Assembly: GCF_003664185.1 (NCBI RefSeq)
Contig: NZ_RCCS01000009.1
Location: 247,599 to 311,598, forward strand
Length of the DNA: 64,000 nt
Source: Tenacibaculum discolor
GTDB lineage: Bacteria; Bacteroidota; Bacteroidia; Flavobacteriales; Flavobacteriaceae
Direction of reading: 5' to 3'
The notes beneath the pieces are model-generated. The model ran no database searches. It had not been told where the DNA came from and worked only from the letters and a program-made list of their open reading frames with translations. Positions 18,258-26,931 of the stretch are shown here, in pieces. The translations under genes and the position numbers were made by a program. Each line of letters starts with the position of its first letter. Position 1 is the stretch's first letter.

Positions 18258-19571
18258 ATGCTCCAAAAATTAGCAAAACATATCGACGAACAATTTCCCT
18301 TTTTAAAAGAGAAAAAATTACTCGTAGCTATTTCTGGAGGAGTTGATAGTGTTGTTCTAACACATCTTTTACATCAACTGCATTTTAATATTTCATTAGC
18401 TCACTGTAATTTTAATTTAAGAGGTACAGAAAGTGATTTAGACGAAGTATTTGTTAAAGAGTTAGGAGAAAGCTTAAATATCCAAACATTTACAACACAC
18501 TTTAACACGAATAAATATGCTGTTAAGAATAAATTATCAACACAGCTAGCAGCAAGAGAGTTACGTTATAATTGGTTTAACAGCCTTAGCCAAGAAAATA
18601 TTTTTGATTATATACTAACAGCACATCATGCTGACGATAATTTGGAAACTTTTATAATCAACCTATCTCGTGGCACAGGGTTAGAAGGCTTAACTGGAAT
18701 TCCTCCAATTAATGAAAATATCGTCCGACCTTTACTTGTTTTTCCCCGTGAAGAAATTGTAACATTTGCCAAAAACAATAATATTGAGTGGCGTGAAGAT
18801 AAAAGTAATGCTGAAACAAAATATTTGAGAAATAAAATTCGTCATCAAATAACACCAACACTAAAAGAACTGAATCCCAATCTTTTAAATAATTTCAATA
18901 AAACAATTGATCATTTAAAAGAATCTCAACAAATTGTTAATGACAAAATAGAAGAAATCACCCATGAAATCGTCTCAAAAGAGGGAGATTTATTAAAAAT
19001 AAGTATTGGAAAACTGTTAAAGTTATCTAACCCGAAAGCATACCTATACCAACTGCTAAAGCCTTATAAATTCACGGAATGGGACGATGTTTACAACTTA
19101 ATTTATGCTCAATCAGGTAAACGTATTTTAACAAAATTTTATACTTTGTTGAAAGACAGAGATTTTTTATTACTTTTACGCACTAATGAAAAGCCTTCTT
19201 TTGAAGAGGAATATTTCATTATAAGGGAGGAAAACAAAGAAATTACAGCACCTATCAAGCTGCTACTAAAAAGGGTTCAAGAAAAAACTAATACTGATAA
19301 TAACAGTATTTACGTTGATGACGAACTACTTAGTTTCCCTCTAAAACTTAGACGGTGGAAATCCGGTGACTTTTTTTATCCTAAAGGAATGTTAGGTCGT
19401 AAAAAAGTAAGTAAGTATTTTAAAGACGAAAAGATATCAATTGTAAACAAAAATAAAGTTTGGTTACTCTGTTCCAGTAAAAATGAGATTATTTGGATAG
19501 TAGGAAAACGACAAGATAGACGCTTTTTACCAACAGAAAAAACAACCAAACTATTGAAAATTAGTATTTAA
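18258..19571 (+). CDS. tilS: tRNA(Ile)-lysidine synthase
   Basis: 437 aa. ATP-pyrophosphatase motif SGGVDS at residues 26-31, then LAHCNFNLRG and AHHADDNLETFIINLSRGTG, the N-type ATPase core. A TilS C-terminal domain follows (LRRWKSGDFFYPKGMLGRKK), giving the full two-domain form. It converts C34 of the CAU-anticodon isoleucine tRNA to lysidine so that AUA is read as Ile, an essential step. Cytoplasmic; sits in a plus-strand run with the hydrolase and dsbD genes. Confidence 0.95.
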   Translation: MLQKLAKHIDEQFPFLKEKKLLVAISGGVDSVVLTHLLHQLHFNISLAHCNFNLRGTESDLDEVFVKELGESLNIQTFTTHFNTNKYAVKNKLSTQLAARELRYNWFNSLSQENIFDYILTAHHADDNLETFIINLSRGTGLEGLTGIPPINENIVRPLLVFPREEIVTFAKNNNIEWREDKSNAETKYLRNKIRHQITPTLKELNPNLLNNFNKTIDHLKESQQIVNDKIEEITHEIVSKEGDLLKISIGKLLKLSNPKAYLYQLLKPYKFTEWDDVYNLIYAQSGKRILTKFYTLLKDRDFLLLLRTNEKPSFEEEYFIIREENKEITAPIKLLLKRVQEKTNTDNNSIYVDDELLSFPLKLRRWKSGDFFYPKGMLGRKKVSKYFKDEKISIVNKNKVWLLCSSKNEIIWIVGKRQDRRFLPTEKTTKLLKISI

Positions 19572-19595
19572 TTAACCCCATCAAACTACAATAGA

Positions 19596-21557
19596 ATGAA
19601 AAAATTCTTTACTCTATTTTTATTATTCATAGGTTTAGCGGTTTATTCTCAATCTGATGATAATCCCGTAGTTGTTACTCCTAAAGTAGAGAAGATCTCT
19701 GATACTGAGTACGACTTAATTTTTGACGTGTTAATTGCTGAAGACTGGCATTTATACTCTCAGTATAATCCAGAGGATGCGTCACTACCTATGACAATTG
19801 CTCCTGCAGAAGGACAATCTGGATATACCTTAAATGGTAAAGCCAAAGAAAGCGAAACAGAAACTCAGTTTAGTGAAATCTGGGGAAAAGACGAAATCTT
19901 TTTTGTTGAAGAAGGTAAAATAGTACAACGAATTACTGTTTCTGACTCTACATTAACAAAAGTTACATTAAACCTTGACGCACAAGTATGTAAAGAATAC
20001 TGTTTACCTTTTGATGAAGATTTTACATTCTCATTAACAGGTGAAGAAGTAGCACAAACTGTTGCAGAAGTTGACGATAAAAGTAAAGAGTTATCTCAAA
20101 CTTTAAACTTAGACTTAAAAAACACTGTTTTATTAAAAAGCTCAACTGATGCAAATACAGGAGAAGAAGAAGACAATAGCTTATTAAACATTTTCTTATT
20201 AGGTTTTGTTGGTGGATTATTAGCTTTTTTAACTCCATGTGTATTCCCAATGGTACCTTTAACTGTATCTTTTTTCACAAAACGTACAGAGAAAAAAGGA
20301 AAGGGTGTTGGTAGTGCTGTTTTATACGGTTTCTTTATCGTATTAATCTATGGATTAATAAGTTTACCTTTCCACTTTCTAGACACATTAGATCCTGAAA
20401 TATTAAATAGTATTTCAACCAACATTTGGTTAAACTTATTCTTCTTTGTTATTCTAATATTCTTTGCAGGTTCATTCTTCGGTTTTTACGAATTAACATT
20501 ACCTAGCTCTTGGAGTAATAAAGCAGATAGCGCATCTAACATTGGAGGAGTTATCGGAATTTTCTTCATGGCTTTAACTTTAGCTATCGTATCATTCTCT
20601 TGTACAGGACCTATTTTAGGATCATTATTAGCAGGATCGTTAAGCGGTGGTGCTATGCAATTATCAGTAGGTATGGTAGGGTTTGGATTAGCTTTAGCAT
20701 TACCATTTGCTTTATTTGCAATGTTCCCTAACTGGTTAAACACATTACCAAAGTCTGGTGGATGGTTAAACACTGTTAAAGTTGTTTTAGGTTTTATTGA
20801 ATTAGCTTTTGCTTTCAAATTCTTATCAAACGCTGACTTAGTAGGTCACTGGGGATTATTAAAAAGAGAAATCTTTATTGGAATATGGGCATTAATTGCA
20901 TTTTTATTAGCACTTTACTTATTTGGATTTATTGGTAAAAGATACGGTAAAATAACTCTTTTTAGAGTGTTATTAGGATTAGGTTCTTTAGGCTTAGCTG
21001 TATACTTAGCTCCTGGAGTTATGGAGAAACCAGCATGGAGTCAAAATGAATTATTAAGTGGATTTGCTCCACCTAAATTCCATAGTATCTATCAAAAAGA
21101 TAACCACTGTCCTCTTAACCTAAACTGTTTTAAAGATTTTGATGAAGGTATAGCTTACGCAAAATCGGTTAACAAACCTGTATTATTAGACTTTACAGGA
21201 TGGGCATGTGTAAACTGTCGTAAAATGGAAGAGAATATTTGGAGTCAACCAAACATCTACTCTTTAATTAATGATGATTATGTATTAATTTCATTATATG
21301 TAGATGACCACCAAAGAACGTTACCAGAAGAAGAGCAATTCGACTTTATCAAATCTAACGGAAAAGTAAAAAGAATTAGAACTTATGGTGATAAATGGGC
21401 TACTTTACAAGCTGCTAACTTTAAAACAGCTTCTCAACCATTCTATGTATTAATGAGTCCTGAATTAGAGGTATTAAACTCACCTCAACAATATACAGAT
21501 CATGCAACTTACTACAATTGGTTAAAAACTGGTTTAGACAGATTCAATTCTAACTAA
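19596..21557 (+). CDS. dsbD: Protein-disulfide reductase DsbD family
   Basis: 653 aa with a signal peptide (residues 1-18). Order: an N-terminal DsbD alpha-like domain to about 180 with paired Cys in AQVCKEYCLPFD; a CcdA-type membrane domain with eight hydrophobic segments carrying TPCVFPMVPLT and SFSCTGPILG Cys; then a thioredoxin-like C-terminal domain with GWACVNCRKMEE (CxxC). It moves reducing power from cytoplasmic thioredoxin to periplasmic proteins. All six redox cysteines are present. A strong terminator follows. Confidence 0.93.
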   Translation: MKKFFTLFLLFIGLAVYSQSDDNPVVVTPKVEKISDTEYDLIFDVLIAEDWHLYSQYNPEDASLPMTIAPAEGQSGYTLNGKAKESETETQFSEIWGKDEIFFVEEGKIVQRITVSDSTLTKVTLNLDAQVCKEYCLPFDEDFTFSLTGEEVAQTVAEVDDKSKELSQTLNLDLKNTVLLKSSTDANTGEEEDNSLLNIFLLGFVGGLLAFLTPCVFPMVPLTVSFFTKRTEKKGKGVGSAVLYGFFIVLIYGLISLPFHFLDTLDPEILNSISTNIWLNLFFFVILIFFAGSFFGFYELTLPSSWSNKADSASNIGGVIGIFFMALTLAIVSFSCTGPILGSLLAGSLSGGAMQLSVGMVGFGLALALPFALFAMFPNWLNTLPKSGGWLNTVKVVLGFIELAFAFKFLSNADLVGHWGLLKREIFIGIWALIAFLLALYLFGFIGKRYGKITLFRVLLGLGSLGLAVYLAPGVMEKPAWSQNELLSGFAPPKFHSIYQKDNHCPLNLNCFKDFDEGIAYAKSVNKPVLLDFTGWACVNCRKMEENIWSQPNIYSLINDDYVLISLYVDDHQRTLPEEEQFDFIKSNGKVKRIRTYGDKWATLQAANFKTASQPFYVLMSPELEVLNSPQQYTDHATYYNWLKTGLDRFNSN

Positions 21558-21582
21558 TTTTAGTTTTAGCATTATAATATTT

Positions 21583-21612
21583 AAAAGCCTCTTTTTTAAA
21601 AAAGAGGCTTTT
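21583..21612 (+). terminator. Terminator after dsbD
   Basis: AAAAGCCTC...GAGGCTTTT hairpin with A6/T6 inner stem, followed by a T7 run, 25 bp after the dsbD stop. Confidence 0.85.
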
Positions 21613-21636
21613 TTTATATCTTTCAGTAAAAAATAT

Positions 21637-22209
21637 ATGACACCAGAAACTATTATCAGCATATTTTTAGGAATTGGCTTAGCTGCTTCAGTTGGGTTTA
21701 GAGTCTTTTTACCTCTTTTTGCATTGAGTTTAGCTGGACATTACAATATCATTCCACTAAACGAAAACTGGATTTGGGTGGCAAGTACTCCGGCTATTAT
21801 AACCCTAGGAGTAGCTACTATATTAGAGGTATTTGCATATTACATTCCTTGGTTTGATAATTTACTTGATACCATAGCAGTTCCACTTGCTGCAATTGCA
21901 GGTACTGCAGTTATGGTTTCAACCGTAGCAGATTTATCGCCTGTTATTACTTGGGCTTTAGCAATTATAGCTGGTGGAGGAACAGCATCAGCTATAAAAG
22001 GTACTGCCGCTTCTACTCGACTTACTTCTACAGCAACAACTGGTGGAGTTGCCAATCCAGTTATTTCAACAGTAGAAACAGGTACCTCAGTAGTTATGTC
22101 TGCATTTTCTATTTTTTTACCTATAGTAGCTATTATTTTAGTTATTTTAATATTTATTGGTATACGTAAAATGTATAAGTACATTTTTCCTAAATCAAAA
22201 AAGGTATAA
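21637..22209 (+). CDS. DUF4126 membrane protein
   Basis: 190 aa, four to five hydrophobic segments. Begins with a GIGLAASVGFRVFLPLF segment typical of DUF4126; a Gly/Ala-rich middle (IIAGGGTASAIKGTAASTRL) and a final membrane helix before a basic tail (FPKSKK). Inner-membrane protein of unknown function. It starts 24 bp after the dsbD terminator and is the first of a short run ending in yifB. Confidence 0.8.
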   Translation: MTPETIISIFLGIGLAASVGFRVFLPLFALSLAGHYNIIPLNENWIWVASTPAIITLGVATILEVFAYYIPWFDNLLDTIAVPLAAIAGTAVMVSTVADLSPVITWALAIIAGGGTASAIKGTAASTRLTSTATTGGVANPVISTVETGTSVVMSAFSIFLPIVAIILVILIFIGIRKMYKYIFPKSKKV

Positions 22210-22241
22210 TTCTTGTTGCTACTTTTTATAAATCTAACTTT

Positions 22242-22604
22242 ATGAAAAATAGCATTACTACCCTTTTTTTAATAGCTGTCATTTTTTCTAGTACAGCTCA
22301 AGAAGTTGATAAAAAAGAAAAAGCACCTAAAAGTATTTATACCTTTTCTAATATATCTACTACTTTTTATGATTCATCAACAATAAATAAAAATCTAGAT
22401 TTAACAGGATTATCATTCTTTATTGTGAGTCAACAAGACATTGATAACAATTCTTTTTCTATTCCATTCAATAAACTAAGTAAAAAGCCAACATCGTTAA
22501 TCTATGATGATTATACAGACTATCAACACAACAACCTTTTAAAAGGTTTTCTTAAAAAGAATGACCCAACTCTTTGGAGTCCAAAACAGATGCGATTACA
22601 ATAA
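22242..22604 (+). CDS. Small secreted protein, unknown
   Basis: 120 aa with a signal peptide (ITTLFLIAVIFSSTAQ, cleavage near residue 20). The mature part is polar with no family I recognise and no cysteines. It lies 32 bp after the DUF4126 gene and 41 bp before yifB on the same strand, so it is likely real and cotranscribed. Function not assigned. Confidence 0.6.
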   Translation: MKNSITTLFLIAVIFSSTAQEVDKKEKAPKSIYTFSNISTTFYDSSTINKNLDLTGLSFFIVSQQDIDNNSFSIPFNKLSKKPTSLIYDDYTDYQHNNLLKGFLKKNDPTLWSPKQMRLQ

Positions 22605-22645
22605 ATTTTATTTTTTTCTCTATCTTTAACGAAAAGAGAAAAAAT

Positions 22646-22991
22646 ATGCTAGTAAAAGTCTATGGAAGTGCCGTTTTTGGTATTGAAGCAACCACAATTA
22701 CCGTTGAAGTTAATATTGATAAAGGTATAGGGTATCATTTAGTTGGATTACCCGATAAAGCTGTAAGTGAAAGTTCATATCGAATTTCTGCCGCCTTAGC
22801 CAATAACAGTTACAAACTCCCTGGAAAAAAAATCATTATTAACATGGCACCTGCTGACATTCGCAAGGAAGGTGCTGCATATGATTTAACTTTAGCTGTA
22901 GGAATTTTAGCTGCCTCAAATCAAATAAAATCAGAACATATTAACGAATATATTATTATGGGAGAACTTTCTCTTGATGGAAGTTTACAGC
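22646..22991 (+). pseudogene. yifB: yifB (comM), 5' fragment cut by the transposon
   Basis: Codes for the first 115 residues of the YifB/ComM Mg-chelatase-like AAA protein: MLVKVYGSAVFGIEATTITV up to GELSLDGSLQ, an intact N-terminal domain. The frame then runs into the transposon end and stops at 23029 after about 12 foreign residues. ComM is a branch-migration helicase acting in natural transformation. The Walker A region is absent here and from the 3' fragment, so neither part can be an ATPase. ATG 22646 is the family start. Confidence 0.92.
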
Positions 22992-23013
22992 TGTCAATTC
23001 CAAAAGTAAATGA
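22992..23013 (+). repeat. Left terminal inverted repeat of the Tn7-like element
   Basis: TGTCAATTCCAAAAGTA followed by AATGA; matches the complement of 35664-35685 at 21 of 22 positions. A second, weaker copy (AATTACATAAGTAATTAAT) lies at 23016-23034 and may be a further transposase site. Confidence 0.92.
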
Positions 23014-23078
23014 GAAATTACATAAGTAATTAATAATATTACAAAAAGAATTGTTATTTAGACAACTCTTTTTACTAC

Positions 23079-23086
23079 TAGTTTTG
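23079..23086 (+). promoter_or_regulatory. Candidate -7 box of the cargo operon
   Basis: TAGTTTTG fits TAnnTTTG, 50 bp before the first cargo gene and inside the transposon's left end. The cargo therefore appears to carry its own promoter rather than depend on yifB. Confidence 0.45.
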
Positions 23087-23136
23087 TGTTTTTTTTTATA
23101 TTAGTCTTCTATTATTAAAAAAATTGCAAAAGGCAT

Positions 23137-24093
23137 ATGGATAAAAAAGAAACCATGGAAAACTTCACCTCCTTTGCTTTAGATAAAGTATATTTCTACA
23201 TCGAATCAGGTTTCTGGTCTAAACTTAAAATGAAAGAATTACAAAATTGGGTTGGAAATTTTAAAAACCACAGAGAAAGATACTGTGCGCTTAAACTACT
23301 TGACAGGTTTGTATACTACTCTGAAGAAGACATAATACATTTGATTAAATATGGTATCTATGAAAAAATAGTTAAGCGACATTTACTACAATTGGAACAA
23401 AAGTATAATTTCATAGTTTCTGATGAGAAGATAGCTAGAGCAAAAGATCTTTTTTTAAAAAACATTTATTTTATTAAATTAGATACTGGTAACCCTTCGC
23501 AAAGCTCAGAAGCTATGTTAAGGTACTTAAAAATAGATATTGGTTTTCCTGAATCTAATATTCTTGATATCAAAAACCTTAAAGCAGAGACATTGAGTAA
23601 ATGTAACCATCTAGTTATAATTGATGATTTTATTGGTAGCGGTACCCAAATAAGAAATTTCTGGAACTACGGAAAAGTTCAATTAGATGATGAAGAAATT
23701 CTATTAAACAAATTAGAAGAAAGATTCTCAAACTTGTCAATTGAATATTTTTGCCTAGTTTGCACAGAAGAAGGATATGATAATTTTAAATATGACTTCG
23801 ATATGGGAGTCAAAAATAATTTACGAATTACTTATGGAGAAATTCTATCCAATAAGTTTAAAGTATTTGGTAAAGAATCTATCTATTTTGATAAGAGCGA
23901 AATAGAATATTGTAAAAACTTATTGCAGAAATTATGTGATGAGAATGGTATTCCATTTCTTGGTTATGAAAGTTTGGATTATGCTGTGGCTTTTCATCAC
24001 GGAATCCCTGACTGTTCTTTACCTTTATTTTACCGAAAAAACGATAATTGGAATTACCTATTTAGGAATAAAAAAACTGAATCTAATGTCTAA
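23137..24093 (+). CDS. Phosphoribosyltransferase-like (PRTase-CE type) conflict-system protein
   Basis: 318 aa. Residues 161-171 read IIDDFIGSGTQ, the PRPP-binding loop pattern of type I phosphoribosyltransferases (hydrophobic, DD, then SGT). The surrounding sequence has no similarity to purine, pyrimidine or competence-type PRTases that I can see. It fits the PRTase-like proteins found beside ORC/CDC6-type ATPases in predicted conflict systems. Its 3' end overlaps the ATPase start by 8 nt, implying coupled translation. First gene of the cargo operon. The acidic DD pair is intact, so PRPP or nucleotide binding is plausible, but no reaction is known. Start ATG 23137; a second Met at codon 7 is possible. 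Confidence 0.65.
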   Translation: MDKKETMENFTSFALDKVYFYIESGFWSKLKMKELQNWVGNFKNHRERYCALKLLDRFVYYSEEDIIHLIKYGIYEKIVKRHLLQLEQKYNFIVSDEKIARAKDLFLKNIYFIKLDTGNPSQSSEAMLRYLKIDIGFPESNILDIKNLKAETLSKCNHLVIIDDFIGSGTQIRNFWNYGKVQLDDEEILLNKLEERFSNLSIEYFCLVCTEEGYDNFKYDFDMGVKNNLRITYGEILSNKFKVFGKESIYFDKSEIEYCKNLLQKLCDENGIPFLGYESLDYAVAFHHGIPDCSLPLFYRKNDNWNYLFRNKKTESNV

Positions 24094-25957
24094 ATTTGAA
24101 AATCCTTTTACAACCGACAGAGCAGAACATTTAGGAGACAAGCTGTTTGAGTTTTATGCTTCTAATATCACTTTTGAGGGTCTTTTAAGAAAAAAATCTC
24201 TTATACTTCAAGGTGGTCGTGGTTCAGGAAAAACAATGTTTTACCTTTATAATTCCTATTTTAATAAGAAAAGGGAATCTGAAAGTAATAAAATTGCTTT
24301 TAATAATTTTTTAAAAAACCAGAATATTCTGGGTATTCACTTTCGTGCTGACTCAAATTTTGTACCTGCTTTTCAACATAAAGGTTTAGATGATAAAGAT
24401 TGGATAGCTTTATTTTCTCATTATTTAAATATTAATCTTACCAAAAGACTTCTAGAGGTTATAATTGATATTAATAAATTTTCACCTACTGAAAAAATTA
24501 CTTTTGAAATTGCTGATGAAGTAGAGTTATTACTTAATGAAAAAAATATTACTGATTTTGAATCTTTTCTTAAGAAAATTAAAATTCATGAAATAAAACT
24601 TATTTCCTATATAAATCATACAGTAGAAACTGAAAAACCTAGGAGCATTATTAATGGTTTTCTATTGAATACTGTAGCTAAAAGTATACTTAATCAACCT
24701 ATTCTTAAAAATAAAACAATACATATTTTCATTGATGAATATGAAAATATGCTCTTATATCAACAAAGAATTATAAATACACTTATAAAACACCCTGATC
24801 CCGTTGTTTTTGACATCGGAATGAGAAAGGAAGGACTCAAAACTTATCAAACTCTTGCTGACTCTGAAATTATAAGTGCACCACATGATTTTAAACCTTT
24901 TGATATGGAAGAATTATCAGATGAAGAATATGAAGAGTTGATATTAAAGATTTGTAGAAAGAGACTTTCTAGGGTTAAATTATTAAGTAACGAAAATTTA
25001 GACAGTAAATTATTAGATATTAGTTATTATCTTGGTAAATATGATTATAAAGAAGAGATAGCTAAAGTCTTTAAAAAACAAAATATAGACAAATTAAAAA
25101 TAAAAATAAAAAATAGGATCGGGTCTGATCCTAGTTTAAAAATACTTCATGAAATAGACAACACTTTAATTCTAAGATTAAATCTAGTATTACTTGATAG
25201 AGGCAATAAAGCTAATGATTTAGCTTTAGAATTAGAAAAGTATACTTCTAATGAACACTCTAAATATGAAGATTGGATTCATAATAATAAAATGGGAGTC
25301 ATATTTCTTTTATGCAAAGAAAGTAGAAAGCAAAAAGCATATTCTGGATTTAACACCTATAAATCCCTTTCTTCTGGTATTAGTAGATACTTCATTGAAT
25401 TATGTGAAGCTGCCTTTCAAAATGCTTATCGAAATGGTTTTTCTTTTGAAGACCCTAGACCATTCTCATATGAAGAACAAACAAAAGCAGCTATTTATAT
25501 TTCGAAATATAAAGTAAATGATATAGAGACATATACTCCTTATAGTGTCAAATTAAGAAGATTTACATTGCTTCTAGGTCAAATTTTTCAGAAATTACAC
25601 TGGGATTTAAAACTCAGTGAACCTGAAAGAAATCACTTTACTACCGAATATGATAAATTATCTGTAGTTACAAAAGAGTTTTTGAAAAGCTCTATTTTAT
25701 ATTCTGTACTCCAACGTAAAGAAGAAACCAAGGACAAAAATGACTCTATCGATTCTAACAAGTTTGAATACCATTTGAATCACATTTATGCTCCCTATTT
25801 TAATATTTCTGCTAGAAAAATACGAAGCTTAAAAATTAAAGCATCCAATTTAAATATTTTGATAAACGGAGAAACTGGGCAGGCAGAAAAAATTGCTAAT
25901 AGCTTTGTAAAAGACATAACTAAAGATGAAACAAACCAATTAAAAATAGATTTATAA
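24086..25957 (+). CDS. ORC/CDC6-like AAA ATPase of the cargo operon
   Basis: 623 aa. Walker A GGRGSGKT at residues 43-50; Walker B IHIFIDEYEN at 212-221. Between them is an FRADSNFVPAF stretch that I recall from bacterial ORC-CDC6 family AAA proteins. The C-terminal half (about 330-620) is mostly helical with no catalytic domain I recognise, perhaps a sensor or partner-binding region. The ATG at 24086 overlaps the PRTase-like gene by 8 nt; a longer frame from 23936 only duplicates that gene in another frame. Likely role: NTP-driven sensor or assembly hub. This is inferred from architecture, not shown. Confidence 0.7.
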   Translation: MSKFENPFTTDRAEHLGDKLFEFYASNITFEGLLRKKSLILQGGRGSGKTMFYLYNSYFNKKRESESNKIAFNNFLKNQNILGIHFRADSNFVPAFQHKGLDDKDWIALFSHYLNINLTKRLLEVIIDINKFSPTEKITFEIADEVELLLNEKNITDFESFLKKIKIHEIKLISYINHTVETEKPRSIINGFLLNTVAKSILNQPILKNKTIHIFIDEYENMLLYQQRIINTLIKHPDPVVFDIGMRKEGLKTYQTLADSEIISAPHDFKPFDMEELSDEEYEELILKICRKRLSRVKLLSNENLDSKLLDISYYLGKYDYKEEIAKVFKKQNIDKLKIKIKNRIGSDPSLKILHEIDNTLILRLNLVLLDRGNKANDLALELEKYTSNEHSKYEDWIHNNKMGVIFLLCKESRKQKAYSGFNTYKSLSSGISRYFIELCEAAFQNAYRNGFSFEDPRPFSYEEQTKAAIYISKYKVNDIETYTPYSVKLRRFTLLLGQIFQKLHWDLKLSEPERNHFTTEYDKLSVVTKEFLKSSILYSVLQRKEETKDKNDSIDSNKFEYHLNHIYAPYFNISARKIRSLKIKASNLNILINGETGQAEKIANSFVKDITKDETNQLKIDL

Positions 25958-26931
25958 TGCGAGAAAAGCATAAAAGGTATTATAATCTACAAAACTTAAT
26001 AATTCAAGAAGATTTTGTTGAGTCTATAGATATTGTGTTATTTGGTAATAGTAAAGAATTAAGAGCTCAACGCATACCTTCCTTATTAAAAGATAAGTTT
26101 AATGGACAAGCTTTTTCTTTAAACTATGATGTAGAGTTTGAAAAATACACAATTGAAGAAGTAAATATTACATCACCTACTAGGGAAGAAGAGTTACAAA
26201 AAATAGGCAAAGACCTAGTTTCAAATTTTTTAACTGATTTAAAAGCAATAGGTATAGATAACAAAACTATATTAGTAGATATCACCTCTCTAAAGCATCC
26301 AATCGTTTTTTATTTAATATATATTCTTAAGAAATCTTTTCAACCAAAACGGCTATTCTTTTGCTACACTGAACCAGAAGGTTATGAAAAAAAATATGAA
26401 AACGAATTTGATGTTAAGTTTGACCTAACAGAAAAATTTCATCAAGCTAATACACTCCCTGGCTTTTTACGCCTGCAACAACACGATAAAGAAAAGCTTT
26501 TAGTAGCTATACTTGGTTTTGAAGGGTCCAGATTTAGTAAAGCTTTTGAAGAAGTTAGCCCTGCAAAAAGAAAAACATATACTGTTGTTGGTTTTCCTTC
26601 ATTTCACCCTAATTGGCAATACTATGTATACTCAAAAAATGAATCAACACTAGCGCAATCCCAGGCACGTGAATTAATTGAAAGAACTACTGCTAATGAA
26701 CCATTTGGAGTTTACAATATTTTAAGAGAAATCAAGCGAAATAATGAAAATAATGAAATAACCATTGCCCCTTTGGGAACTAAACCACACTCATTAGGCG
26801 TTAGTATGTTTGCTGCTGATAACGAAGATGTCCAACTTTACTATGATTTCCCCTCTCATGGAAAAAAAATAAGAACAGAAGGAATTGGGAAAAGTCTTTT
26901 GTATAACTTAACCGAGTATATAAATGAATAA
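25957..26931 (+). CDS. Unknown Rossmann-like protein of the cargo operon
   Basis: 324 aa. Starts inside the ATPase stop codon (TAATG) and overlaps the methyltransferase start by 8 nt. I do not recognise the family. Three alpha/beta blocks are visible: ILVDITSLKHP near residues 105-114, LLVAILGFEGSRF near 181-193, and ITIAPLGTKPHSLGVSMFA near 268-286. They resemble Rossmann-type sheets with Gly-rich turns, so nucleotide or ligand binding is possible. A conserved-looking KPH triplet sits in the last block. It lacks HKD, PD-(D/E)XK or HNH nuclease motifs. Its place between ATPase and methyltransferase makes it a core member of the system. Confidence 0.6.
   Translation: MREKHKRYYNLQNLIIQEDFVESIDIVLFGNSKELRAQRIPSLLKDKFNGQAFSLNYDVEFEKYTIEEVNITSPTREEELQKIGKDLVSNFLTDLKAIGIDNKTILVDITSLKHPIVFYLIYILKKSFQPKRLFFCYTEPEGYEKKYENEFDVKFDLTEKFHQANTLPGFLRLQQHDKEKLLVAILGFEGSRFSKAFEEVSPAKRKTYTVVGFPSFHPNWQYYVYSKNESTLAQSQARELIERTTANEPFGVYNILREIKRNNENNEITIAPLGTKPHSLGVSMFAADNEDVQLYYDFPSHGKKIRTEGIGKSLLYNLTEYINE

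Noticed and set aside
23936..24085. Upstream extension of the ATPase gene
   Set aside because: It overlaps the PRTase-like gene in another frame; ATG 24086 gives the natural short overlap and a normal N-terminus.
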